Assembly: GCF_015710975.1 (NCBI RefSeq)
Contig: NZ_CP049783.1
Coordinates: 3,329,501 to 3,393,500, forward strand
Reading direction: 5' to 3'
From: Paenibacillus polymyxa
GTDB lineage: Bacteria; Bacillota; Bacilli; Paenibacillales; Paenibacillaceae
Length of the DNA stretch: 64,000 bases
Positions 46,487 to 56,811 of this stretch are shown here, piece after piece (positions within the stretch are counted from its first letter, which is position 1; every line of letters begins with the position of its first letter). The notes beneath the pieces were generated by a model. The model saw only the letters and a program-made list of their open reading frames with translations, did no database searches and was not told the DNA's origin. The translations under genes and the position numbers were made by a program.

Positions 46487-47983
46487 ATGGACAGAACGAA
46501 TGAATTGTTGTGGCAAAGAAACAAATTGGTGATCATTATTTTTTGGATTATGACTTTGAGCAGCATCATCCCGGCAGTATCTAATCCCTCGATGTGGATA
46601 TCTAGCGGTGTAGGATTAGTAGTCGCGGCAGTTTTGACGATTCTGAATATACAAAAGATAGGAATCCGGCTTATTCCTTGGATTATTACATTTTATAGTG
46701 CATTAATATGTATATTTGTGAACTTATCTAGTGTGGAGGTAGTGACTACGATCTTTATTTGTTCATTGTTGCTACTCTACCCATCTTATCCATATTTTCT
46801 GGTAGCTATGACTTTAAATTTATGTAATATTTTTATACAAATTACGATCGGTACGCCTGCAACTCTGCCAGCTACCGGTTCTTTGCGTTATGTACATGAA
46901 TTTATTATTGTAGGGCTGATTGGGTTACTATTGTTAGTGGTATCGGTGTTAAACCAAAAGCAGTTTAAGATAACGGAGGAACAAAATAAAAATATGGATG
47001 CCACAAGGCAACGTATTGAATTTCTATTTGAGCAAGTGAGGCAAGCTGTAGCGGGATTACATAGCTTTACAGAACGATTCAGGAATCAAGTGGATGCTAC
47101 AGGCAACGTGACGAATGAAGTCGCTATCGGGTTTCAGGAGGTTGCCAAAGGGGTAGAAATGCAAGCTTCGAATATCACTGAGGTAACCGATAACTTGGCT
47201 CAGTCTGATCGGCACGTGCGCGAGGTTGCCGATCATTCCCGAGAGCTGAAGCAGCTCTCCGAAGATACGAAAAATGCCGGGGGTAGAGGGAGCAGTCAAC
47301 TACTTGCACTAACATCTCAAATTAAGGATTTGGGTCGGGTGATGAGTCGTACCAAAGAAGAATTAGATGAGTTTAAAGTGCAGAGTGACAATATGTCTTC
47401 CATGCTTAAAGATATTACTCAAATCTCAAAGCAAACCAATTTGCTGTCCTTGAATGCATCCATTGAGGCTGCCAGAGCAGGAGAGCATGGGAAAGGATTT
47501 GCGATTGTGGCTGGAGAAGTGCGTAATTTGGCTGAAATGGTTGGAAACACCTCAGTGGCGATGGAAGGTATTTTGGAGCAGCTGAGAACTCAGATGGATT
47601 CTGTTGTAAGTCAATTTGACATGGGACAGGAAAGATTACAGCAAAGCATGGAGTCGGCACATTCGACCGAAATTGTACTGGAAGATATCCTGCAAAATGC
47701 CAATAAAGTATTGGTGCAGGCTGTGGAGGTAGAGTCCAGTACGAATAGTATGCAACAATTTTCGTCTCAGGTCGTTCAAGAGATGATGGAATTTTCCAGT
47801 GTGACAGAACAAGCAAGTGCAGCGTCTGAACAAATTTTGGCTGGAGTAGAAGAGCAGCAAAATATAACCTCCAATATGGTGGCGGGATTTAGTGAGCTGG
47901 AGGCATTGATTATTCAGTTGAAAGAGCTGGTCCATGATCAGAATGAGAACAACAGCTCTAGTGAAATCGGCAAAAGTAAATAA
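46487..47983 (+). CDS. Methyl-accepting chemotaxis protein with membrane-embedded sensor
   Basis: A 498-residue receptor. Instead of the usual two helices around an external domain it has five or six closely spaced membrane helices (about residues 12-160) with almost no extracellular loop. The cytoplasmic signalling domain follows (about 180-490) with the hairpin core [18 protein letters not shown] at about 320. I see no HAMP domain. Such receptors sense membrane state, hydrophobic ligands or energy level. A weak AAGGAGCG site precedes ATG 46487. It is a lone gene between terminators. Confidence 0.92.
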   Translation: MDRTNELLWQRNKLVIIIFWIMTLSSIIPAVSNPSMWISSGVGLVVAAVLTILNIQKIGIRLIPWIITFYSALICIFVNLSSVEVVTTIFICSLLLLYPSYPYFLVAMTLNLCNIFIQITIGTPATLPATGSLRYVHEFIIVGLIGLLLLVVSVLNQKQFKITEEQNKNMDATRQRIEFLFEQVRQAVAGLHSFTERFRNQVDATGNVTNEVAIGFQEVAKGVEMQASNITEVTDNLAQSDRHVREVADHSRELKQLSEDTKNAGGRGSSQLLALTSQIKDLGRVMSRTKEELDEFKVQSDNMSSMLKDITQISKQTNLLSLNASIEAARAGEHGKGFAIVAGEVRNLAEMVGNTSVAMEGILEQLRTQMDSVVSQFDMGQERLQQSMESAHSTEIVLEDILQNANKVLVQAVEVESSTNSMQQFSSQVVQEMMEFSSVTEQASAASEQILAGVEEQQNITSNMVAGFSELEALIIQLKELVHDQNENNSSSEIGKSK

Positions 47984-48012
47984 CCGAAAAGCATCATCAT
48001 CGGACTAGAGAT

Positions 48013-48051
48013 CCGGGGCTTATCGCTAACAAGCGGTATCCCCGGTTTTTT
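48013..48051 (+). terminator. Terminator of the chemoreceptor gene
   Basis: CCGGGG pairs with CCCCGG and CGCT with AGCG inside, followed by TTTTTT. Confidence 0.88.
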
Positions 48052-48165
48052 ACTTCTTATTGGGAAGAAGGGAATGAAGTGGGAAGTTTTAGAAGCTATA
48101 ATTAGATGGAAGTTGATGGTATAATTTGTGGCAGTTTAAATGCTTTGGAACAAGGGGGAATGACG

Positions 48166-49152
48166 ATGATGATGGGAAAGCAAGCACCTAAATTAAAAGC
48201 AGGAGACGAGATACGCATTCTTTCGCCATCCCGAAGCTTGTCTATTGTTTCTGAGGAAAATCGACTGATTGCTCAGAGTAGACTGGAGGCGCTTGGGTTT
48301 AAAGTGAGCTTTTCACAGCATGTGCTGGAAAACGATGACTTTGCATCTTCTTCGATAGAGTCTAGAGTAGCTGACTTGCACGAAGCTTTTGTCGATCCAA
48401 AGGTAAAGGGCATTCTGACCTCAATTGGGGGCTATAATGCCAATCAGCTTCTAGCCCATCTGGATTATGATCTGATCGGCGCTCATCCTAAACGATTATG
48501 TGGCTATTCGGATATAACGGCGTTAAGCCATGCGATTTATGCCAGAACAGGGCTTATCACGTATGCAGGACCTCACTTTTTGACGTTCGCCATGTTGCGA
48601 GGAAATGAATATACGACGACTTATTTCCAAAGGTTAATGTTGGAAGAGGGTAGCATTCAAATCCAATCGTCGCCAGAGTGGAGTGACGATGCTTGGTATC
48701 AGGATCAGGATCAAAGAAGCTTTCACCGCAATGCGGGTCCATATGCGATTCATGAAGGCGAAGCAGAGGGTACGATTGTGGGCGGAAACTTGTGTACTCT
48801 GAATTTGTTACAGGGAACCCCATACATGCCAAGTCTAAAAGGAACCATAGTGTTTGTTGAGGATGATTACGAAAGCTCTCCCGCTACATTTGACCGGGAT
48901 TTGCAATCATTGTTGCACCAGCCTGAATTTGATCAGGTTAAAGGAATCATCATAGGTCGATTTCAGAAGGCTTCGCATATGACAGAAGAATTGCTGCGGC
49001 AAATCATTCGTTCGAAAAGAGAATTGGCATCTATTCCTGTGATTGCAGATGTCGATTTTGGTCATACCACGCCGCAGTTTACATATCCGATTGGCGGGAA
49101 GGTGCTTATTCGTGCCCGTAATGGCAGGGTAGGAATTGAAATATGTGAATAA
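48166..49152 (+). CDS. LD-carboxypeptidase family S66 (MccF/LdcA-like)
   Basis: A 328-residue cytoplasmic serine peptidase that trims L,D-bonds of recycled murein peptides, or hydrolyses microcin C-like acyl-adenylates in the MccF branch. The catalytic triad regions are visible: Ser in GYSDIT, Glu in [10 protein letters not shown] and His in [15 protein letters not shown]. Several ATG codons lie in a row; I choose 48166, 7 bases after AAGGGGGA, though 48160 and 48169 are possible. The gene ends 26 bases before the lytS-like start and may share a transcript with it. Confidence 0.88.
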   Translation: MMMGKQAPKLKAGDEIRILSPSRSLSIVSEENRLIAQSRLEALGFKVSFSQHVLENDDFASSSIESRVADLHEAFVDPKVKGILTSIGGYNANQLLAHLDYDLIGAHPKRLCGYSDITALSHAIYARTGLITYAGPHFLTFAMLRGNEYTTTYFQRLMLEEGSIQIQSSPEWSDDAWYQDQDQRSFHRNAGPYAIHEGEAEGTIVGGNLCTLNLLQGTPYMPSLKGTIVFVEDDYESSPATFDRDLQSLLHQPEFDQVKGIIIGRFQKASHMTEELLRQIIRSKRELASIPVIADVDFGHTTPQFTYPIGGKVLIRARNGRVGIEICE

Positions 49153-49178
49153 TGGGTTTTTATTTGGGAGGAACGCAT

Positions 49179-50840
49179 GTGAACGCCTTGCTGGAAATGC
49201 TGATGCAGCTCTTTGAGCGCGCAGCATTGTTGCTGATTTGTTTGTTTTTTATTACACGTATCCCCCGATTTAAGGAAACCTTGCAGAAGAACAGTCATTC
49301 TCCGGCAGAGCTGACTTTACTAACATTGATTTTCTGTATGTTTGCCCTGTTTGGTACCTACACCGGGATTGAAGTTGAAGGCTCGCTGGTTAACGTTCGA
49401 ATCATTGCAATTATGGCGGGCGGTATTTTGTTCGGACCCTGGGTTGGGATCATTACAGGTATTGTATCGGGGATCCATCGTTATCTAATTGATATCGGGG
49501 GAGTGACCTCGATTCCGTGTTTGATTACAAGTATTCTGGCAGGTGTGGTGTCAGGATATATCGGCCGCCGGGTCAATCGTTCCAAGAGATGGCTGGTCGG
49601 CATCGCTGCAGGTATGGTCTGTGAAGCGTTGACGATGCTGCTCATTCTGGTAATGGCAGAACCTCACGGCCTTGGTGTGGACATCGTTTCCAAGATCGGT
49701 CTACCGATGATTATCGGAGAGGTCAGTATCGGTTTAATCGTTCTATTGATCCAAAGTGTAGAGGGGGAAAAGGAGAATATCGCAGCAAGACAGGCCAAGC
49801 TGGCATTGGATATTGCCAACAAGACGTTGCCTTATTTTCGTTCGATTAATGCGGAATCCTTGCATACGATTTGCTCGATTATAAAAGAAGACATCAAGGC
49901 AGACGCGGTGGCGATTACGGATACCCGAGATGTACTGGCTTACGTCGGATTTGGCGAAGAACGCTATCATATCGGGGATGAAATTATTAGCGATGTGACT
50001 AAATCGACGATCCGCAGTGGTAAAATCACGATCCGCAACCATATTGCTGACGACAAAACGCCCCAAATCCAGTCTCTGCTCATTATCCCGTTAGAGGAGC
50101 GGGGAGAAGTAACCGGAACCCTAAAGATTTACTACCGAAAAGCTTATAAAATCACGTATCCGTTGCAGACGATGGCGATTGGCTTGTCTCAGATCATTTC
50201 TACGTTAATGGAAGTGTCGCGTGTGGAGCAAATTAAGGAAGCGGCGAATAAGGCCGAGTTAAAGGCACTCCAGACGAAGATCAACCCTCATTTTCTGTTC
50301 AACGCGTTGAATGCCATTGCCTCGACGACGCGCACCAAACCGGATAAGGCGCGAGAGCTGATTATTAATTTGTCAGGCTATCTGCGTTATAATTTGGAGC
50401 TGAATGATGATTTGATCGAAATTCACAAGGAGCTTCAACAGGTGTCGGATTACGTAGAAATTGAAAAAGCTCGCTTCGGCAATCGGCTTCAGGTGGAGTA
50501 TGTAATGGATGAGGTGTCCGTGCGCATTCCGAGCCTAATTATCCAGCCCCTAGTTGAGAATGCGATTAATCATGGAATCCTCAAGAAAAAAGGGCCAGGT
50601 ACAGTAACCATTTCTGTAAAAGACCGTGGCGAAAAGGTGCGTATTTCTGTAGCTGATACCGGGGTGGGTATACGGGACGATGTAGTGGATAACCTATATC
50701 ATGATCAAGTTCCGGCTAAACAGATCGGCTTGTACAATGTGCACAGAAGACTCAAGCTGATGTACGGTGAAGGAGTCATTATTCTTAAACATGATCCGGG
50801 CACCGAAGTATATTTTGACATACCAAAGGAGAAGTCATGA
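49179..50840 (+). CDS. lytS: LytS-family sensor histidine kinase
   Basis: A 553-residue kinase with five or six membrane helices of the 5TM-LYT type (about 5-190, including the pattern [21 protein letters not shown]), a GAF domain (about 210-340) and a HisKA_LytS/ATPase end. The phospho-acceptor His is in [13 protein letters not shown] and the N box is [14 protein letters not shown] 49179 is preceded by GGGAGGA at 8 bases and gives a LytS-like N-terminus; the earlier ATG 49152 is not served by a site. It overlaps lytT by 4 bases. The nearby YhjX-like gene suggests it senses pyruvate, as Escherichia YpdA/BtsS and Bacillus LytS do. Confidence 0.92.
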   Translation: MNALLEMLMQLFERAALLLICLFFITRIPRFKETLQKNSHSPAELTLLTLIFCMFALFGTYTGIEVEGSLVNVRIIAIMAGGILFGPWVGIITGIVSGIHRYLIDIGGVTSIPCLITSILAGVVSGYIGRRVNRSKRWLVGIAAGMVCEALTMLLILVMAEPHGLGVDIVSKIGLPMIIGEVSIGLIVLLIQSVEGEKENIAARQAKLALDIANKTLPYFRSINAESLHTICSIIKEDIKADAVAITDTRDVLAYVGFGEERYHIGDEIISDVTKSTIRSGKITIRNHIADDKTPQIQSLLIIPLEERGEVTGTLKIYYRKAYKITYPLQTMAIGLSQIISTLMEVSRVEQIKEAANKAELKALQTKINPHFLFNALNAIASTTRTKPDKARELIINLSGYLRYNLELNDDLIEIHKELQQVSDYVEIEKARFGNRLQVEYVMDEVSVRIPSLIIQPLVENAINHGILKKKGPGTVTISVKDRGEKVRISVADTGVGIRDDVVDNLYHDQVPAKQIGLYNVHRRLKLMYGEGVIILKHDPGTEVYFDIPKEKS

Positions 50841-51601
50841 AGGCCATAATTGTAGAAGACGAACTTCCGGCACGTGAAGAGCTGGAGTATCTTATTCAGA
50901 CTCATAGCAGTATTGAGGTGACCGATAGTTTCGAGGATGGACTGGATGTATTCCGGTTTCTGCAAGATCAGGAGACGGATGCGATCTTTCTGGACATTAA
51001 CATTCCTTCATTGGACGGGATGCTATTGGCACAGAACATTAGCAAATTTGCTAAAAAGCCCTATATTATTTTTACGACCGCCTATAAAGAACATGCGGCG
51101 CAGGCTTTTGAACTGGAGGCGTTCGACTACATTCTCAAGCCATATGATGAAAAACGGATCGCATCCATGCTGCATAAGCTCGAAAATGCTTATGAGCAGC
51201 GAAACGCTCAAATACAGGAACCTGTCCAGGCTGGGCAACCCCGAGCTGCTGAAACCAGTACCGTTGCTGCTCCGGGGCGTATTAATCTGCTGAAAAATGA
51301 CAAAATTATCGTAACGGATGCAAACGATATTTACTATGCGTGTGCGCAGGAAAAGGTAACTCGTGTCTTTACAAGGCACGAAGAATATACGATGCCGATG
51401 AGCATTTCGGAATTTCATGCCCGGTTGCCGCAGCAGGACTTCTTTCGCTGTCACCGATCGTACACGGTTAATCTGTCGCAAATCCGTGAGATTGTACCCT
51501 GGTTCAATCATACGTATCTCCTGCGATTGCGTGGACTAGAAGCAGAAATTCCGGTGAGTCGTAGTAAGGCCAAGGAGTTTCGGCAAATTATGCGACTTTA
51601 A
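50837..51601 (+). CDS. lytT: LytTR-family response regulator
   Basis: A 254-residue DNA-binding regulator. The receiver domain (about 1-118) has the phospho-acceptor Asp53 in FLDINIP and the Thr/Lys switch in [13 protein letters not shown] and LKPYDE. A Gln/Pro/Ala-rich linker leads to a LytTR domain (about 145-252). Its stop lies one base before a perfect two-turn direct repeat (51603-51633) that matches the known YpdB/LytTR site, so it probably activates the transporter gene downstream. Confidence 0.93.
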   Translation: MKAIIVEDELPAREELEYLIQTHSSIEVTDSFEDGLDVFRFLQDQETDAIFLDINIPSLDGMLLAQNISKFAKKPYIIFTTAYKEHAAQAFELEAFDYILKPYDEKRIASMLHKLENAYEQRNAQIQEPVQAGQPRAAETSTVAAPGRINLLKNDKIIVTDANDIYYACAQEKVTRVFTRHEEYTMPMSISEFHARLPQQDFFRCHRSYTVNLSQIREIVPWFNHTYLLRLRGLEAEIPVSRSKAKEFRQIMRL

Positions 51602-51602
51602 A

Positions 51603-51633
51603 GGCATTTCATTCCGCTATATGTGCATTTCAT
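51603..51633 (+). promoter_or_regulatory. LytT (YpdB-type) direct-repeat activator site
   Basis: GGCATTTCAT-N11-TGCATTTCAT: two copies 21 bases apart, or about two helical turns. The repeat identity extends to TCC after each copy. As I recall it, the YpdB motif at Escherichia yhjX is GGCATTTCAT-N11-GGCATTTCAT, so only one base differs. The site ends 32 bases before the -10 element. Confidence 0.85.
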
Positions 51634-51665
51634 TCCTCAAACGATTTCTGGCTGACATGCAGGGT

Positions 51666-51671
51666 TATAAT
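51666..51671 (+). promoter_or_regulatory. -10 element of the OFA transporter gene
   Basis: TATAAT with no good -35, as expected for an activator-dependent promoter; the direct repeat lies just upstream. Confidence 0.65.
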
Positions 51672-51790
51672 AACCGTGTAAACAGAATCCTTACAGAATT
51701 GCTCTTTCACAGGCGCAAAGCGTACTGGATTCACGGTTATCATCATAACAAATGGATGCTGTAGAGCCGGAATGAAAAGAGGAGATCAAT

Positions 51791-53044
51791 ATGAAATCAA
51801 ATAGCGGAAATCGCCTGCTGGTCGTACTGGGAACGATTATTGTCCAGATGGGCTTAGGTACCATTTACACATGGAGCTTATTTAATCAACCGTTGGTGGA
51901 CCGCTTTGGCTGGAACCTCAGTTCGGTCGCTATTACCTTTTCAATTACCAGTTTTGCACTCGCGTTTGCTACGTTATTCGCAGGCAAGCTACAGGATAAA
52001 TGGGGACTTCGTCGTCTGATTTTGTGTGCAGGTGTCGTACTAGGGGCAGGGCTCATGCTCAGTTCACAGGTAACTTCGTTATCCCTGCTGTACATTTTGG
52101 CAGGTATTGTCGTAGGTTTTGCGGATGGAACGGCATATATTACATCACTGTCAAATCTGATTAAATGGTTTCCTGAGAAAAAAGGACTTATTTCCGGTAT
52201 TTCAGTTGGGGCCTACGGTACAGGCAGTCTGATATTTAAGTATATTAACGGTTCGCTGATTCAGTCTGTTGGCGTATCGCAGGCATTTCTATATTGGGGT
52301 ATCATCGTGCTGATCATGATCGTCGGTGGTTCTTTCCTGGTGAAAGAAGCAGTAGTTGTGAACAAACCTTCGGAACAAAATGGGGCTGTACAGCGGGACT
52401 ATACCGTTAAAGAAATGCTGCGCACCAAGCAGGCATACCTGCTGTTCGTCATGTTCTTTACCGCTTGTATGAGTGGTCTCTACCTGATCGGAGTGGTCAA
52501 AGATATCGGTGTACGGATGGCTGGCTTGGATGTAGCAACAGCCGCCAATGCGGTCGCTATGGTCGCTATTTTCAACACGGCGGGTCGGATTATATTAGGT
52601 GCGCTATCGGACAAGGTAGGTCGTCTGAAAGTGGTAGCAGGTGCACTTTTAACAACAGCAGTTGCAGTTACAGTACTGAGTCTGGTACCCCTGAATTTTG
52701 GTTTGTTCTTTGCCTGTGTAGCAGGAATTGCTTTTTGCTTCGGTGGCAATATTACCGTCTTTCCTGCCATCGTAGCTGATTTCTTCGGTCTGAAGAACCA
52801 AAGCAAAAACTATGGTATTGTGTATCAGGGCTTTGGCCTTGGTGCGCTGGCGGGGTCATTTATCGCTGCCTTGCTCGGCGGATTTATCCCGACCTTTACC
52901 ACAATTGCTGTGCTGTGCGTCGTATCGTTCCTGATTGCCCTCACCATTCGCACTCCAGAACAAGGTAAAGGCAAACTGCGCAGCGAACGGAAGAAAAATA
53001 CCAACGGTGTGCGCAGCATGAAGCCAGGCACAAAATTAGGTTAA
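51791..53044 (+). CDS. MFS transporter, OFA family, YhjX-like (probable pyruvate transporter)
   Basis: A 417-residue protein with twelve predicted membrane helices, of the oxalate/formate antiporter family. The opening LLVVLGTIIVQMGLGTIYTW and helix 5 segment SVGAYGTGSLIF are typical. Escherichia YhjX belongs to this branch and is linked to pyruvate and controlled by YpdA/YpdB. Here too a LytS/LytT pair lies directly upstream with the matching binding site. The charged C-terminus (RSERKKNTNG) is cytoplasmic. GAGGAGATC precedes ATG 51791. Confidence 0.88.
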   Translation: MKSNSGNRLLVVLGTIIVQMGLGTIYTWSLFNQPLVDRFGWNLSSVAITFSITSFALAFATLFAGKLQDKWGLRRLILCAGVVLGAGLMLSSQVTSLSLLYILAGIVVGFADGTAYITSLSNLIKWFPEKKGLISGISVGAYGTGSLIFKYINGSLIQSVGVSQAFLYWGIIVLIMIVGGSFLVKEAVVVNKPSEQNGAVQRDYTVKEMLRTKQAYLLFVMFFTACMSGLYLIGVVKDIGVRMAGLDVATAANAVAMVAIFNTAGRIILGALSDKVGRLKVVAGALLTTAVAVTVLSLVPLNFGLFFACVAGIAFCFGGNITVFPAIVADFFGLKNQSKNYGIVYQGFGLGALAGSFIAALLGGFIPTFTTIAVLCVVSFLIALTIRTPEQGKGKLRSERKKNTNGVRSMKPGTKLG

Positions 53045-53081
53045 ACGATTTGAGAAAATAGGACCAGATGAATGCCAAAAG

Positions 53082-53130
53082 ACCTGTCATCATTTCTCTA
53101 AGGGAGATTATGGCAGGTTATTTGTTTTTC
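53082..53130 (+). terminator. Terminator of the transporter gene
   Basis: ACCTGTCAT pairs with ATGGCAGGT, with partial pairing inside, followed by TTATTTGTTTTTC. Confidence 0.8.
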
Positions 53131-53148
53131 CAATAACCTGATTTACGG

Positions 53149-53154
53149 TATAAT
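53149..53154 (+). promoter_or_regulatory. -10 element of the kinase gene
   Basis: TATAAT 68 bases before the start codon. The -35 region is poor (TTTTCC at about 16 bases). Confidence 0.5.
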
Positions 53155-53221
53155 AAAAAGACGTGTAATAAGCCGATATATACAAAAGACATAAGCTAAG
53201 AACCTGACAGGAGGACGAGTC

Positions 53222-54133
53222 ATGATCGTGGATACAAGCGGGAATCTGCTTGCCCGCAATACGAAGCTGCGAAATACATATCAAATTCGAAGCGCCTTGT
53301 CCCGCAGTGAGCTGGCCATCGTGTATACGGCAAGGCTGTTGGATAACCGAGAAAAGGTGATTGTAAAGGAATTTTTTCCGAATGCGCTGGCTTTGCGGGG
53401 GATGGATCGAAAAACGGTCACTTGTAGCGCTTCTATGCAATCCAAATATGTAGAGTTTATGCATTATTTCTTGCGTGAAGGGCAAATGTTGAAGGAATTA
53501 AATCATCCGGGGGTTGTCGGTTATATAGATCACTTTGAGGAAAATGGAACTGCTTATCTGGTCATGGAATACTGTGCAGGCAAGACGCTGGATCGAATGA
53601 TGCAAGAAGAAGCTGTGCCAACGTCTGATCCTACTTTTTTGTACCAAACGCTGCTGCCATTAATTGATGCCTTGGAGTATATACACAACAAAGGAATTAT
53701 TCATCGGGACATTAAGCCAGGCAATATTATGGTTGGGGAACATGGCAACATCAAGCTGATTGATTTTGGCTCTGCTGTGCATTTTGAAGGCAAGGAGCAT
53801 CCGATCTTCACGACGGCAGGCTATTCTCCGCTGGAATTTTACTCTAACCGTTCGCGGCAAGGACCTGTATCGGATATTTATAGCTTGGCCGCAACGCTGT
53901 ATTATTGCCAAAAAGGATCACCCCCACCGGATGTGCCAGGCAGATTATTTGCAGATCGGACCGAACGGATTCGGATCGAAAATGCAGGGATTTCACTACT
54001 GCCGTACGTGATTCGGCGTGGCCTGGAGGTACAGGCTAACAAGCGTTGCCGCTCACTTCGATGGTTTAAAGCCGCACTACGTGCGGAATATTGGATAAAA
54101 AAAGGGAAGCGCCCTACTCTTACGGTTCGTTAA
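53222..54133 (+). CDS. Ser/Thr protein kinase of the type VI-like cluster
   Basis: A 303-residue soluble kinase domain without membrane helix or sensor domain. Catalytic parts are present: Lys49 in VIVKEFF, HRDIKPGN at 161-168, DFG at 181-183 and an activation segment ending in TAGYSPLEFY. The usual glycine-rich loop is replaced by ALSRSELAIVY (25-35), with no glycine, which is odd and may affect nucleotide binding. AGGAGG precedes ATG 53222. Together with the PP2C and FHA genes downstream it resembles the PpkA-PppA-Fha control set of type VI secretion. A TerY-type triad is an alternative. Confidence 0.87.
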   Translation: MIVDTSGNLLARNTKLRNTYQIRSALSRSELAIVYTARLLDNREKVIVKEFFPNALALRGMDRKTVTCSASMQSKYVEFMHYFLREGQMLKELNHPGVVGYIDHFEENGTAYLVMEYCAGKTLDRMMQEEAVPTSDPTFLYQTLLPLIDALEYIHNKGIIHRDIKPGNIMVGEHGNIKLIDFGSAVHFEGKEHPIFTTAGYSPLEFYSNRSRQGPVSDIYSLAATLYYCQKGSPPPDVPGRLFADRTERIRIENAGISLLPYVIRRGLEVQANKRCRSLRWFKAALRAEYWIKKGKRPTLTVR

Positions 54134-54160
54134 TCGTAAGAGTAGGTGCTTCTCTTTTTT
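54107..54160. terminator. Bidirectional terminator between kinase and VWA genes
   Basis: CCTACTCTTACG (54113-54124) pairs with CGTAAGAGTAGG (54135-54146), extended by AAGC/GCTT. T tracts lie on both strands. The left arm overlaps the end of the kinase gene. Confidence 0.88.
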
Positions 54161-54173
54161 ATTCCGACGGACG

Positions 54174-56264
54174 TTATCCTGTCGGAGCTTGAATATGGTC
54201 GGTGTACACTGAAGTGTTCGGCTTAATCGCCTTGTACCGCAGCTCAATTTCAGTGACGCCGTCCTCAAACGTGATGTACAGTTTATCACCATACGCCATG
54301 ACCGCTTTTTTGTTACGGGTCAATCTGATTTTTCCATGCTGCAGGGCGCAACGTGTATCATGTTTCACGATCAGAGTCCCTTTTTTACCTGCGGAAAATA
54401 GGATTCGTTCCGCTTCTGGTAATGGTTCGTGAACGTCAAGCGTACGGAATAACTCCTGCAAGCTGACCTTATGACCCGGAAAGGAGGTCAGCGGCCAAGA
54501 TTTTACCGGAATCTCCTGTCCACTCGCTGTAGCGAGAAAATATCCTTCGATTCTTCCAGCAAACTGCGGCTTCGGTCGCAAGAACCAATACAGAAGAGCA
54601 GCTATCACAATGCTGATGGCTACCGTCCATTTAATGGCTGTATACCGGGATTGGACTGAAACGGTCAGTGTAGCGCTACTGGATGCACCTTCTGGATCGG
54701 TAGCGGTAATCTTTAGCTTCGTGTCACCTGTGTGAAGCTTGGATAGCAGCAGATCATTACCATTAATCTCGGCATTAATTGTATCCTCAGAGGCTCCTGA
54801 ATCCAGCTTATAATTCAGCTTGTCATGATTGGGATCAACAATAAAATCCTCTAAACTTCGACGGGAGTCACCGTCTTCTTTTACCAGATGTATCGTCAGG
54901 TCTTTTAAAGCTTGTGGTGCTGCATTGGTGGCGTGAACTTTATGTACAATTCCCTTACGGTACCACTGCGGACTATCCAGAGATAGCTGCCATGTATAAT
55001 CACCCGTTTGTGGGAACGCATATTCGGTATGAAAGGCTCCTGACTTATAGGTCATAGGCACCTTTTTAGCTGTACCGCCTTTTACAGGGGTAACTATAAT
55101 ATGGGCTTGAAGAGATGTATATACGGCCTCATCTGTAAGATTTTGGCCATCCGGTAACAGGAGCTGAGCTTGAAATGGTGTCGCTTGTCCCTTCAGCAAT
55201 TGCATAGGCTTGTCGCCATGAGTTGCTGTTGTTTGCGTTCCTCCTATAGTAGCTTCAGCTTCCAGTCGGTAGCTGCCAAGTAAATTGATTTTAACCAAAT
55301 CTCCGCGTATGCCTCGTAATTTCAACTTCACTTTACCTGCTTGTGGATGCTCAATTTTCAAAATTGCATATCGGCTCGACTTGTACCTACGGACATTTTC
55401 TGAATTGGAGTATAGCTGGGTTTCCAGCAGGGGATGCTCCGACAAAAGCACCAGATTGGCTTCCTCCATACTAGAGTCCGGTAGAGTCACCGTTAATTCT
55501 TGCATCTCGCCAGTGGTCGTAATTGCAGCAACTGGAACGAGTTTGGAGCGAATTTGACTGGCAAAAATACGATTCAGAATTTCCGGTAGATCCTCAGCAC
55601 TACTCGTAATAAAAGAAGCTCCTCCCGTTTGAGAAGCGATCCGTTCGAGTTCTTGCCGGTTTACCGTGCCATCATGGTTCAGGCCAATCGTATACACCGG
55701 GTATCCCTTGGTCTGTGCAGATTTGATGACAGAGGATACATCGTTATTCGAGTCACCCTTGGACCGAGAACCAGAAGAGGCACCAAAATCAGTCTCTCCA
55801 TCTGACAATAAAATCATAAAAGGCTGACGCCCTTGGGATGCTCCGGCAGCTAGCAGTTCTGAGCCTTTACGCAGCCCAAGTCCCAAATCTGTATAGCCAG
55901 AACGGTTCAACATTCTGATTTCCTGCTGAATTTGCGATTTTTGCGCTGCCACGCCAATCGAGGTAAGTGGTTTTGAGGCGACAACATGATGGTTGTAGGC
56001 GACGAAACCTACGCGTGTACGGTCTGCATCACTTAAGTCCATAAACATACTAATGACTTCGGCGGCAATACCCTCGGGATCCGTGTCTCTCATGGAATAG
56101 CTGGTATCCAGTACAAAAACAGCATCGTAACCCTCAATCGGAGCAGTCCCCGAAGATGCTGCATTAGCCTGATTTACAGTGCAAATGACCCCGTTTAAGC
56201 TCATTTGGAAAAATAGTACAAAAGTCATGAAAATGATAATTCCTAGTTTCCTTATTCTGAACAT
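54174..56264 (-). CDS. Secreted-side VWA-domain membrane protein
   Basis: A 696-residue protein. It has a signal peptide (about 1-36, ending NQANA-A), a VWA domain (about 45-235) with a complete MIDAS start (Asp53, Ser55, Ser57 in DTSYS), then a long beta-rich stretch (about 240-535) with a last Ig/cadherin-like repeat. One membrane helix (about 541-562) and a roughly 130-residue cytoplasmic domain follow. The layout puts a metal-dependent adhesion domain outside the cell and a small domain inside. I choose ATG 56264 behind GGAGGAG; the frame is open to 56288. It lies antisense between the kinase and sheath-like genes, so its link to them is positional only. Confidence 0.8.
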   Translation of the reverse strand: MFRIRKLGIIIFMTFVLFFQMSLNGVICTVNQANAASSGTAPIEGYDAVFVLDTSYSMRDTDPEGIAAEVISMFMDLSDADRTRVGFVAYNHHVVASKPLTSIGVAAQKSQIQQEIRMLNRSGYTDLGLGLRKGSELLAAGASQGRQPFMILLSDGETDFGASSGSRSKGDSNNDVSSVIKSAQTKGYPVYTIGLNHDGTVNRQELERIASQTGGASFITSSAEDLPEILNRIFASQIRSKLVPVAAITTTGEMQELTVTLPDSSMEEANLVLLSEHPLLETQLYSNSENVRRYKSSRYAILKIEHPQAGKVKLKLRGIRGDLVKINLLGSYRLEAEATIGGTQTTATHGDKPMQLLKGQATPFQAQLLLPDGQNLTDEAVYTSLQAHIIVTPVKGGTAKKVPMTYKSGAFHTEYAFPQTGDYTWQLSLDSPQWYRKGIVHKVHATNAAPQALKDLTIHLVKEDGDSRRSLEDFIVDPNHDKLNYKLDSGASEDTINAEINGNDLLLSKLHTGDTKLKITATDPEGASSSATLTVSVQSRYTAIKWTVAISIVIAALLYWFLRPKPQFAGRIEGYFLATASGQEIPVKSWPLTSFPGHKVSLQELFRTLDVHEPLPEAERILFSAGKKGTLIVKHDTRCALQHGKIRLTRNKKAVMAYGDKLYITFEDGVTEIELRYKAIKPNTSVYTDHIQAPTG

Positions 56265-56536
56265 AAGCTCCTCCATCGGCGAGACCAATGTGGGCGTGCC
56301 AACTCTCCTAATCCTTGGGATATAAGGGATAAAGGATCAAAACAGCTGAAAACCCTCACATTAGCCATGAATTTGATACTTTTACGCTTATCAGAAATAT
56401 CCAATGAACTTCTATCGGCAATTGGATTCCATTTGTGAATATTTCCCTGAAGAAACAGGTCTAACATATCATAAAAATTACGTAATCACGCATAAAATGA
56501 GCCAAAATGCCCTATTTCAATCTGAGACTACAGAAA

Positions 56537-56566
56537 TTGACAAAACTAAAGGGTGCTTTGTATGAT
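56537..56566 (+). promoter_or_regulatory. Sigma-A promoter of the sheath-tube operon
   Basis: Perfect -35 TTGACA, 18 bases, -10 TATGAT. Confidence 0.6.
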
Positions 56567-56800
56567 AGCTCTCGTATCAACGGCAAAAATTGGGATTGAA
56601 GTTAGGAATACGAAATCATAAATTTGAAGTTTCTGTGTTATATGACTTTTGATTTTGAATTTTATCTCATTTGAATGCCTTGCCGTTAAAAGCCGAATAG
56701 CGCTTCGGACCGATTTTCGAGGTTATATGCCTGTACCGTAAATGTGGTATAAGCTCAATCCTTTGACGAATTTAAATGTTAAGTAGGGGGGAGGAGGCAA

Positions 56801-56809
56801 ATGAACTAA
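56801..56809 (+). other. Two-codon upstream frame (Met-Asn-stop)
   Basis: ATGAACTAA lies 3 bases after GAGGAGG (56791-56797) and 2 bases before the sheath-like start ATG 56812, which is itself 14 bases from that site. It may set translation by termination-reinitiation. Confidence 0.35.
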
Positions 56810-56811
56810 AA

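Larger units (their letters stand above)
56265..56811 (+). other. Divergent region before the sheath-like gene
   Basis: A promoter TTGACA (56537-56542), 18 bases, TATGAT (56561-56566) would give a leader of about 240 bases. The leader contains a small hairpin CCGAA-TAGCGC-TTCGG (56693-56708) and a two-codon open frame at 56801. No gene or known riboswitch is seen. Confidence 0.5.
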
